DNA of 64,000 nt, taken from contig CAJOCU010000020.1 in NCBI GenBank assembly GCA_905233765.1, positions 1 to 64,000 on the forward strand. The letters are read 5' to 3'. Shown here one piece after another: positions 35,545 through 42,693 of this stretch. A program made the position numbers and the translations under genes. The first letter of the stretch is position 1; each line of letters starts with the position of its first letter. Under the pieces are notes generated by a model that was not told the DNA's origin, did no database searches, and saw nothing but the letters and a program-made list of their open reading frames with translations. The stretch comes from an uncultured Bacteroidaceae bacterium (GTDB taxonomy: Bacteria > Bacteroidota > Bacteroidia > Bacteroidales > Bacteroidaceae).

Positions 35545-35583
35545 AGACCCACCCCTCACCCTCCCTTGTAGGGAGGGAGTGGT
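35545..35583. repeat. Palindromic element B1 between gcvH and gcvPA
   Basis: CCCTCCC-TTGTA-GGGAGGG (35559-35577) with an AGACCCACCCCTCA left flank. Loop TTGTA is the reverse complement of the loop in partner B2 (TACAA), about 70 bases away. Confidence 0.88.
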
Positions 35584-35608
35584 TACCTTTTAAAAACAGT
35601 ATTCTTTT

Positions 35609-37000
35609 ATGAGTACACCCAGTCAAAAACTATCTACTCCCCTCCCTACAAGGGAGGGGCAGGGGGGAGGGTCTGCATTTAAGTACTTCCCTCATACCGA
35701 AGAGGACCTGCAGGAGATGCTGAAGGCAACGGGAGTGAAGAGTGTTCACGATCTCTTCGCCGATGTGCCGGAGGCTGCGCGTTTCAAGCGCGAGTACAAC
35801 CTGCCCGATGCCTTGTCCGAGACTGATCTGCGCCTCTTCTTCGAGCAACTGACACATCCGCTGAACGCACAACAGCTCATCTGCTTCGCCGGTGCCGGGT
35901 GCTATGACCACTACGCTCCCAGCGTGGTGCAGAACATCATCCAGCGCAGCGAGTTCCTAACCTCCTACACGCCTTATCAGGCTGAGATCTCACAGGGCAC
36001 GCTGCACTACATCTTCGAATACCAGTCGATGATTGCCGAGCTCACGGGCCTCGACATCTCCAACGCCTCGATGTACGACGGAGCCACAGCCACCGCCGAA
36101 GCCATGATGATGGCGTGGGGCAACGCCAAGAAGGCCACCCGCGTCCTCGTCAGCGAGACCCTCGATCCGAAAGTGCGCCGCGTAGTGGATACCTACGCTC
36201 ACTTCCACGGTGTGCCCCTCCAGCTCATCCCCGCCAAGAACGGAGCCCTCGACCGCGAAGCCCTTGACAAGGAACTCGCAGAAGGCGGCGTGGCAGGCGT
36301 CATCGTGCAGCAGCCTAACTACTATGGCATCGTGGAGGACTACACAGGCATCGCTGATGCCGTGCATGAGCAGAAGGGCCTCTTCGTCATCAACGCCAAC
36401 TCCTCCGACCTGGCCATCCTGAAGACACCGGGTGAATGGGACGCCGACGTCGCCGTCGGCGACGGCCAGAGCCTCGGCATCCCCATGACCTTCGGTGGTC
36501 CGGGCGTAGGCTTCATGGCTTGCACGGAGAAGCTCATCCGCAAGATGCCTGGTCGCATCGTGGGGCAGACGCTCGACAACCGTGGTCAACGTGCTTTCGT
36601 GCTGACGCTACAAGCCCGTGAGCAGCACATCCGTCGTCAGAAAGCGACCTCCAACATCTGTTCCAACCAGAGTCTCATGGCGCTCTACGTGACCATCTAC
36701 CTTAGCCTTATGGGCAAGGAAGGTCTGCGCGAAGCTGCTGAAATGAGCTATGCCGGCGCCCACAGCCTTCGCGACAAACTCGTCGCCACGGGTAAGTTCC
36801 AGGATACGTTCCCCGGCCAGCCCTTCTTCAACGAGTTCTGCGTCGATTACAACGGCGACCTCGACGTCCTTCTCGAAGAAGCCACCGAGTGTGGCTACCT
36901 CGCCGGCATTAAGGTAGGCGAGAAGACCCTGATGCTGGCCGTCACCGAGCAGCGCACACCCGAAGAAATCGACGAGCTTTGTGAGATTCTTGGAAAGTAA
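35609..37000 (+). CDS. gcvPA: Glycine dehydrogenase (decarboxylating) subunit 1
   Basis: N-terminal half of the PLP-dependent P protein, which decarboxylates glycine onto H-protein lipoate; works as a heterotetramer with GcvPB; 463 aa. Conserved features: FKYFPHTEEDLQEML, CFAGAGCYDHYAPSVVQNII, TPYQAEISQGTLHYIFEYQS, GEWDADVAVGDGQSLGIPMT and RRQKATSNICSNQSLMAL. The true protein normally starts at or just before FKYFPHTE. Here the first 22 or so residues (including LSTPLPTREGQGGGS) are encoded by palindromic element B2, so the ATG at 35609 either follows an element insertion or the native start has been lost. The next ORF starts 11 bases downstream. Confidence 0.95.
   Translation: MSTPSQKLSTPLPTREGQGGGSAFKYFPHTEEDLQEMLKATGVKSVHDLFADVPEAARFKREYNLPDALSETDLRLFFEQLTHPLNAQQLICFAGAGCYDHYAPSVVQNIIQRSEFLTSYTPYQAEISQGTLHYIFEYQSMIAELTGLDISNASMYDGATATAEAMMMAWGNAKKATRVLVSETLDPKVRRVVDTYAHFHGVPLQLIPAKNGALDREALDKELAEGGVAGVIVQQPNYYGIVEDYTGIADAVHEQKGLFVINANSSDLAILKTPGEWDADVAVGDGQSLGIPMTFGGPGVGFMACTEKLIRKMPGRIVGQTLDNRGQRAFVLTLQAREQHIRRQKATSNICSNQSLMALYVTIYLSLMGKEGLREAAEMSYAGAHSLRDKLVATGKFQDTFPGQPFFNEFCVDYNGDLDVLLEEATECGYLAGIKVGEKTLMLAVTEQRTPEEIDELCEILGK
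35636..35674. repeat. Palindromic element B2 in the 5' end of gcvPA
   Basis: CCCTCCC-TACAA-GGGAGGG (35640-35658) followed by GGCAGGGGGGAGGGTCT. Its reverse complement matches B1 over the arms and flank. Encodes TPLPTREGQGGGS. Confidence 0.88.
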
Positions 37001-37011
37001 ATCATTAAATC

Positions 37012-37149
37012 ATGGATTCGCTTATTACCTTTGCAAAGAGCAACTACGATTTAATTGTCTTGCTTGTCGCCGTCCTTGGCGTCGTCATCAGCACAATCTC
37101 CGTGATTTATGAGATAAGAAAGCGTAAACGCAACAGCGAAAAACAATGA
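37012..37149 (+). CDS. 45-aa single-pass membrane ORF between gcvPA and gcvPB
   Basis: ATG 37012 to TGA 37147-37149. The protein starts MDSLITFAKSNYDLIVLL, continues VAVLGVVISTISVIYEI and ends RKRKRNSEKQ: one strong transmembrane helix (about residues 14-36) with a positively charged C-terminal end, predicted N-out/C-in. The stop overlaps the ATG at 37146 (ATGA), where gcvPB should begin. The composition is that of a real membrane protein rather than random sequence. I do not recognise a family. Its location implies coexpression with the glycine decarboxylase. Confidence 0.62.
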   Translation: MDSLITFAKSNYDLIVLLVAVLGVVISTISVIYEIRKRKRNSEKQ

Positions 37150-38602
37150 ACAGAACATTATACGCTTTGAACTCTCAAAGAAAGGTCGCAGAGGTTACTC
37201 TCTGCCGCAGGACTACGACCGCACCCACACCACCGCCGAGCTGCCCGAGGCATTGCGCCGCAAGGAGGCTGCCCGTCTGCCGGAGTGCGACGAGTTGACA
37301 GTCGTGCGTCACTATACCAACCTCAGCCATAACAACTTCGGCGTCAACGACGGCTTCTATCCCCTCGGCTCCTGCACGATGAAATACAACCCTGTCATCA
37401 ACGAGGAGATTGCCGCCATGAAAGCCTTCGCAGGCCTGCACCCGCTGCAGCCCGCCGAGACATGCCAGGGCGCCCTCGAAGTCTATTTCAACCTTCAGCA
37501 GTCCCTGGCCGAACTGGCTGGCCTCAGCGAGTTCACGTTGAATCCCTGTGCCGGCGCTCACGGCGAGCTGACAGGCCTGATGATCATCCGCGCTTATCAT
37601 GAGGCAAACGGGCAACCCCGCACCAAAGTCCTCATCCCCGACTCCGCCCACGGCACCAACCCCGCCTCTGCCGCTGTCTGCGGCCTTGAGGTCGTTGAGG
37701 TGAAGAGCCTGGCCGACGGCACCGTGGATGTTGAACATCTGCGCCAGCTTCTTGATGAACTGGGCAATCAGGTGGCAGCGATGATGATGACCAACCCCAA
37801 CACCCTCGGCATCTTCGAGCCTCGCGTGCTGGAGATTACCGAGATGGTACACAAGGCAGGTGGCCTGATGTACTACGACGGCGCCAACCTCAACGCTCTC
37901 CTCGGAGAATGCCGTCCGGGCGATATGGGCTTCGACGTCATGCACATCAACCTCCACAAGACGTTCTCCACGCCTCACGGCGGTGGTGGTCCCGGCAGCG
38001 GTCCCGTCGGCGTCCGCAAGGGATTGGAGCAGTTCCTGCCAATGCCACGCGTCATCTTCGACGAGAAGGCCAAGGCCTTCCGCGTCGAAGATGCTCCCCT
38101 TTCCGTCGGAGCCTTCTTCGGCAACTTCGGTGTCATGCTGAAGGCTTACGCCTACATCCTCTCCCTGGGTCGCGAGAACGTGAAGATGGTTGGTCCGTTA
38201 GCCACGCTGAACGCTAATTATATTAAGGAACGCCTGCGCGATGACTACCTGCTTCCCATCGAGGGCCTGTGTAAGCATGAATGTGTCTTCGACGGCCTCG
38301 TGGATAAAAGCACGGGCGTCACCACGATGGACGTTGCCAAGCGCCTCCTCGACTACGGCTACCATGCTCCCACCATCTACTTCCCCCTCCTCTTCCATGA
38401 ATCCCTCATGATTGAGCCTACGGAGAACGAGAGCAAGGAGACCATTGATGCCTTCATCGACGTGATGCATAAGATTGCCGCCGAGGCCAAGAGCGACCCC
38501 GAGCTGGTCAAGTCTGCGCCTCACAACACCCCCATCGGTCGTGTCGATGACGTGCTAGCCGCCAAACAACCTGTAACAACGTATTGGAAGACATTATCAT
38601 GA
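37146..38602 (+). pseudogene. gcvPB: gcvPB, glycine dehydrogenase subunit 2, apparent 1-base deletion at codon 2
   Basis: C-terminal half of the P protein. The PLP lysine is in MHINLHKTFSTPHGGGGPGS; NPCAGAHGELTGL and DSAHGTNPASAAVCGLEVVE are also present. The conserved N-terminal sequence (RFELSKKGRRGYSLPQDYD) is readable from 37148, but the only ATG available (37146, overlapping the previous stop as ATGA) is in another frame; an in-frame TAA lies at 37115. One extra A in the AATGAACAG run would restore MKQNIIRFELSKKGRRGY and give exactly 486 codons including the stop (1457 + 1 bases). So either this is a sequencing or assembly error, a real frameshift, or initiation is unusual. A TTG at 37253 would drop about 35 conserved residues. 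All other parts are intact. Confidence 0.85.
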
Positions 38603-39906
38603 CCGAACTCATCATTATCGGCGCTGGGCCTGGTGGTTATAAAGCTGCTGTACACGCTGCCCAGCACGGCCTCAAGGTTACCATCATTGAAGAGGGACAC
38701 GTGGGCGGAACATGCCTCAACGTAGGGTGCATCCCCACGAAGACGTATGTCCACTCCGCCACCTTTGCAGAGGCCGTTGAACGGCAACAGCAAGTGGTGG
38801 AACAGCTGCGCAGCGGCGTAGAGACCCTACTCTCCCACCCCAACATCACGTTGGTGCGCGGCAAAGCCTCCTTCGTGGATGCTCACACCGTTCGTGTTGG
38901 TGACGAGACCTTCACGGCAGACAACATCATCATCGCCACAGGCAGTAGTGCCAAGCTACTGCCCATCCCTGGCATCAACGACCCTCGCGTCGTTACCTCT
39001 ACGGAACTGTTGCAGCTTCGCGAGTTGCCCCGTCGGCTCTGCATCGTCGGCGCAGGTGTCATCGGGATGGAGTTCGCCAGCGTCTTCAACCGCTTCGGCG
39101 CTGAGGTCACCGTCATCGAGTTCCTGAAGGAGTGTCTGCCGATGCTCGACAGCGATATCGCCAAGCGCCTCCGCAAGCAACTGGAGAAACAGGGCGTTAC
39201 ATTCAACCTACAATGTGGTGTGAAGAGCCTCACCCCCATCCCCTCTCCCGTGGGCGAGGGGAGCGTTAGTGGCAAGGGGTGTCTTGTGCAATTTGAGAAC
39301 AAGAAAGGGCAGATAGAAAGCGTCGAGGCCGATGTCGTCCTTATTGCCACAGGCCGCAAGCCCAACACGGAGGGTTTGAATCTCGAGGCCGCAAGCATCA
39401 CCCTGGCTCCTAACGGCACCATTCCCGTCGATAGAGAATATTCCGCTGCAGACGGAATATTTGCCATTGGCGACGTCAACGGCAAGCAGATGCTGGCGCA
39501 CGCCGCAGAGTACCAAGGCCATCACGTTGTCAACCGCATCCTCGGCATCGAAGACCACATCCGTTTCGACATCATGCCTGGTGCCATCTTCACCGTCCCC
39601 GAGGCAGCCAATGTAGGCCCCAGCGAGGATCAGCTGAAGGAACAGGGCATTCCGTATGAGTGCCACAAATCCTTCTACCGCGCTAACGGCAAGGCGTTGG
39701 CGATGAACGAGACAGAGGGAATGGTCAAGTTGTGCACCGAGCCTGGCGAGGGTCGCATCCTCAGCGCTCATGCCTTCGGTGCTCATGCCGCAGACCTCGT
39801 GCAGGAGGTGACCGCCTACATCACCCTCGGCGCCACCCTGCAACAGCTTCGCGACACCGTCCACATCCACCCCACCCTCTCCGAAGTCCTCATCGAGGTC
39901 AACTGA
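38599..39906 (+). CDS. lpdA: Dihydrolipoyl dehydrogenase (L protein)
   Basis: FAD flavoenzyme that reoxidises dihydrolipoyl-GcvH with NAD+; 435 aa. FAD site LIIIGAGPGGYKAAVHAAQ; redox disulfide GGTCLNVGCIPTKTYV; NAD site RRLCIVGAGVIGMEFASVFN; C-terminal dimer and catalytic HIHPTLSE. The ATG at 38599 overlaps the gcvPB stop (ATGA); an in-frame start 15 bases earlier is inside gcvPB. It closes the operon, so all four glycine cleavage proteins plus a lipoate ligase are coexpressed. A palindromic-element peptide (TPIPSPVGEGSVSGKG) interrupts the NAD-domain region about residue 210. Confidence 0.95.
   Translation: MTELIIIGAGPGGYKAAVHAAQHGLKVTIIEEGHVGGTCLNVGCIPTKTYVHSATFAEAVERQQQVVEQLRSGVETLLSHPNITLVRGKASFVDAHTVRVGDETFTADNIIIATGSSAKLLPIPGINDPRVVTSTELLQLRELPRRLCIVGAGVIGMEFASVFNRFGAEVTVIEFLKECLPMLDSDIAKRLRKQLEKQGVTFNLQCGVKSLTPIPSPVGEGSVSGKGCLVQFENKKGQIESVEADVVLIATGRKPNTEGLNLEAASITLAPNGTIPVDREYSAADGIFAIGDVNGKQMLAHAAEYQGHHVVNRILGIEDHIRFDIMPGAIFTVPEAANVGPSEDQLKEQGIPYECHKSFYRANGKALAMNETEGMVKLCTEPGEGRILSAHAFGAHAADLVQEVTAYITLGATLQQLRDTVHIHPTLSEVLIEVN
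39228..39264. repeat. Solitary palindromic element E inside lpdA
   Basis: CTCACCCCCATCCCCTCTCC-CGTGGG-CGAGGGGAG: same composition and flank (CTCACCCCC) as the paired elements, with a less perfect palindrome. No inverted partner is visible nearby. In frame, encoding TPIPSPVGEGS. Confidence 0.7.
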
Positions 39907-39938
39907 CACACACTGAAGCATCCTTTCCTTATCTTCTC

Positions 39939-40004
39939 ATCATTCCATCATGATTGAACAATCATTCCATCATGATTGAATAATCATTCCATCACCATTG
40001 AATA
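39939..40004. repeat. Three tandem copies of a 22-bp repeat
   Basis: Units at 39939-39960, 39961-39982 and 39983-40004, each ATCATTCCATCATGATTGAA plus CA or TA, with the third altered to ATCACCATTG. Each of the first two units contains an inverted repeat (AATCAT and ATGATT) able to form a small hairpin. Located between lpdA and the next promoter. Confidence 0.88.
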
Positions 40005-40082
40005 ATCAAAACATTTAGGCGAATCGGCTCCAACAATGCACTGAATCGTCCACAACAATATAAGAGATTGGAGTAATTGTGC

Positions 40083-40090
40083 TATTTTTG
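40083..40090 (+). promoter_or_regulatory. -7 element before the UDG-family gene
   Basis: TATTTTTG, a perfect TAnnTTTG, 39 bases before the ATG; no clear -33 box at standard distance. Confidence 0.6.
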
Positions 40091-40129
40091 TCCGCGTAAC
40101 ACCGAAGAAGTATTTTTAAAAGGAAGGAT

Positions 40130-40738
40130 ATGTCTATTTCCTATCTGAACACGGAGAACATTGAGCGCAGCGAAGATGGTGTGGAATATCATCCGCTCAT
40201 TCCCTTCCTGCCGGAAAATGCCAGAGTGCTGTTTCTGGGCAGCTTTCCTCCACAGCGCAAGCGATGGTGCATGGACTTTTACTACCCGAACTTCATCAAC
40301 GACCACTGGCGCATTGAGGGAGAGGTGTTCTTTGGCGACAAAAACCACTTCGTAGATCTTGAGGCCAAGCGTTTCAAAATAGATGAAATCATCGCGTTCT
40401 GTCAGGAGAAGGGACTCGCATTCTTCGACACTTCTACAGCTGTCCGTCGTTTGCAGGACAATGCATCGGATAAGTTCCTCGAAGTCGTTGAGCCTACAGA
40501 CATCAATGCTTTGATTCAGCAGTTGCCCCATCTGCGGGGCATCGTCACCACAGGCGAGAAAGCCACCGAGACCATCTGTGCCTATTTTGGCATTTCAGAG
40601 ATTCCGAAGGTCAACACTTCCGTTGCCCTCAACTCTCCGCTCTTATTATATCGCCTTCCTTCTTCATCACGTGCCTATCCGTTGTCATTTGAGAAGAAGG
40701 TAGAGGCATATCGGCGTTGCTTGAATCTGTTTTATTAA
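40130..40738 (+). CDS. Uracil-DNA glycosylase superfamily protein
   Basis: Predicted base-excision DNA glycosylase or relative, 202 aa. The N-terminal active-site-type motif is ARVLFLGSFPPQRKRWCMDF, with FYYPNFINDHW supplying the aromatic residues that hold the base. A central VTTGEKATETI strand-loop and C-terminal YRLPSSSRAYPLSFEKKV (the second UDG motif position, PSSS) follow. The superfamily assignment rests on those two motifs; the exact family (MUG-like or an uncharacterised branch) and substrate are not determined. It has its own promoter. The lipocalin gene starts 17 bases after its stop. Confidence 0.8.
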   Translation: MSISYLNTENIERSEDGVEYHPLIPFLPENARVLFLGSFPPQRKRWCMDFYYPNFINDHWRIEGEVFFGDKNHFVDLEAKRFKIDEIIAFCQEKGLAFFDTSTAVRRLQDNASDKFLEVVEPTDINALIQQLPHLRGIVTTGEKATETICAYFGISEIPKVNTSVALNSPLLLYRLPSSSRAYPLSFEKKVEAYRRCLNLFY

Positions 40739-40755
40739 GTGAAAGAACAAGACAC

Positions 40756-41262
40756 ATGAAGAAAGTACTACTCACATTCGTAGGCCTCTTTGCCATCATG
40801 AGCTGCACGGCAAAAGGTATCGACAATTCAACGGTCAAGACCTTTGACCTACAACGCTTCCTCGGCAGTTGGTATGAGGTGGCACGCTACGACCACTGGT
40901 TTGAACGTGGAATGGAGAAGACGAAGTCAACCTACAAGTTGCGTGAGGACGGAAAGCTGGATGTCTTGAACGTCGGCATCAAGAATGGCAAGCCGAAAGA
41001 ATCGAAGGGCAAGGTGAAGACGACAGACACAGCGGGGCTGTTGCGCATCTCGTTCTTCGGTCCGTTCTACTCGGACTACCGCATTATGCTCATCGATGCG
41101 AACTATCAATATGCCCTCATCGGCAGCAGCAACGACAGCTGCCTTTGGATCCTCTCGCGCAAACCCAAGCTCACGGAAGAAGCCAAGAGCATCATCCTCA
41201 AAGAAGCAGCGCGTCGAGGCTACGACACCAGCAAACTGATCTGGGTGAAACAGGATTTGTAG
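40756..41262 (+). CDS. Lipocalin-family outer-membrane lipoprotein (Blc-like)
   Basis: 168 aa. The signal peptide MKKVLLTFVGLFAIMSC ends in a lipobox with Cys 17. The lipocalin signature follows as LQRFLGSWYEVARYDHWFERG (GxW plus the basic segment), with the second and third conserved regions YRIMLIDANYQYALIG and LWILSRKPKL. Bacterial lipocalins bind lipids or hydrophobic ligands in the envelope; the ligand here is unknown. The start is ATG 40756; the open frame extends 13 codons into the previous gene, without signal-peptide character. Likely cotranscribed with the upstream glycosylase gene. Confidence 0.92.
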   Translation: MKKVLLTFVGLFAIMSCTAKGIDNSTVKTFDLQRFLGSWYEVARYDHWFERGMEKTKSTYKLREDGKLDVLNVGIKNGKPKESKGKVKTTDTAGLLRISFFGPFYSDYRIMLIDANYQYALIGSSNDSCLWILSRKPKLTEEAKSIILKEAARRGYDTSKLIWVKQDL

Positions 41263-41461
41263 CTTTTACACGCTAAAATACGCCATTTTTAAGCCAGTCA
41301 TTTCACTGTATTTCAATGACGTATCATCAAAACCGCGTAAAAGTGTATGAAATATTGTGCTTTCTCACATGAAAACAGATTTGGTAAAATCTCTTCACTG
41401 CTTCCGCTAATCGACAAATTGTCTAAAGCGTACTGCTTAACCAACAAAAATGCCAACGATA

Positions 41462-42607
41462 TCATGGAGTCTCCGTCGTCCAAGGGATGACGGGGACTTC
41501 CTTTTCGGTGAAGTGAATGGGAAGCCAGAGGTGGAGACTGCGGGAGAGATGGCGCGGGTTCCAGATGTCGGCCATGAAGACATAGGTGGTGTCGTTCTTG
41601 AAGATAAAGGTGCCCTGAGCGCCGAAGGTCTTGTTGGCAGGCATATCGCGATAGCCGGTGGCGATGCCCGTAAAGGGTGAGGGCAGCTGCGTCCACGGTC
41701 CCCAAATGCTCTTGGATCTGAACATTCGGGCCTCGTTGGGATCCCATCCCGTGCAGCCGGAGCAGATGAGCCAGTAGTCCTCGCCACGGTGGAAGATGCA
41801 GGGAGCCTCATTCTGTCCGCCTGGCGCCACCATATTATATTTGCCGGTGAAATCAAGGAAATCGTCGGTCAGCTCACTGACGAGGAGCGTCAGGTTCTCC
41901 TGCGAGGAGGTGATGTGATAGGCGCGGCCGTCATCATCCACGAAGACCGTCATATCGCGACTCATCTGTCCGCCCTCGAAGTCACGCCAGAGGTACATTC
42001 CCTTCTGCACCTCGCGCCTCCATCGCGGTGTCCACCATTTCGTCCACGCTGCAGCGTTTGTCTGCTTGGCAGCCTCGATGTCCTTTTCCGTCATGTCGAA
42101 AGGCCACCGCCCGGCGTGCAGACGTGTGCTGCGGATAAAGCGGAAAGGTCCTGTGGCGTGTTCGCTCACGGCGAAGCCCACGCGGGCAGCCTCGTAGCCC
42201 TTCCCCTTCAGTTCCAGATGGAAGAGCATCACGAAGCGCTGTGTCTTTTCATTCCACACCACCTTCGGGCGTTCCATGATGCAGCCACGCTCTATGTCGC
42301 TGCCCGGCTCTGCGCTCAGCTGCAGCGCCAAACCCTCGTTCTTCCAGTGTCGTAAGTCCGTTGACGAATACACGGCGATGCCGCCGTCCATCGTATAGCC
42401 GCGGTCGGGGCGCTGTTCGCCATACCAGTAATACGTGTCGACATGCCGCAGGATATTGCCCCCGTGGGCATTGATATGCTTCCCTTCCGTGTCGGGCCAC
42501 AACTGCCCGTTCTTAAAGCTGCCGTCCTGTGCCGCCAACGGCACAGCAGTGAGCGCCAGCCACACCGCAAGCATCGTTATACCCTTATACCATGTGCCTT
42601 GTTTCAT
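41462..42607 (-). CDS. GH43-like secreted glycoside hydrolase, likely beta-galactan-active
   Basis: 381 aa with a signal peptide ending PLAAQ. The beginning NGQLWPDTEGKHINAHGGNI with YYWYGEQRPD is characteristic of the GH43 branch containing exo-beta-1,3-galactosidases; the AHGG and YYWYGE segments are typical. Further blades contain VFVDDDGRAYHITSSQENL (conserved Asp), GGQNEAPCIFHRGEDYWLIC (Glu-Ala-Pro acid motif) and NKTFGAQGTFIF. It ends abruptly after VPVIPW, a normal place for these single-domain enzymes. Preceded on the same strand by GH51 with an 86-base gap. Expected to trim galactan or arabinogalactan side chains of pectin; specificity is inferred. Confidence 0.85.
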   Translation of the reverse strand: MKQGTWYKGITMLAVWLALTAVPLAAQDGSFKNGQLWPDTEGKHINAHGGNILRHVDTYYWYGEQRPDRGYTMDGGIAVYSSTDLRHWKNEGLALQLSAEPGSDIERGCIMERPKVVWNEKTQRFVMLFHLELKGKGYEAARVGFAVSEHATGPFRFIRSTRLHAGRWPFDMTEKDIEAAKQTNAAAWTKWWTPRWRREVQKGMYLWRDFEGGQMSRDMTVFVDDDGRAYHITSSQENLTLLVSELTDDFLDFTGKYNMVAPGGQNEAPCIFHRGEDYWLICSGCTGWDPNEARMFRSKSIWGPWTQLPSPFTGIATGYRDMPANKTFGAQGTFIFKNDTTYVFMADIWNPRHLSRSLHLWLPIHFTEKEVPVIPWTTETP

Positions 42608-42693
42608 TTGCGCTTGTCTGCACCTACGTAATAATCTTCGGCGTCGTTTAAGTATGCTTCGTCGCCGCGCAAAAAACCTATATGGTGTTATTA

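Noticed and set aside
39939..40004. Short CRISPR array
   Set aside because: The 22-bp copies are directly abutting with no spacers, and no cas gene is present.
41297..41320. Bidirectional terminator between the lipocalin and GH43 genes
   Set aside because: GTCATT/AATGAC is only 6 bp with no T-run; too weak to call.
41313..41747. Reading frame overlapping the GH43 3' end
   Set aside because: It shows only shifted-frame composition with no match to the GH43 C terminus, so I did not call a frameshift there.
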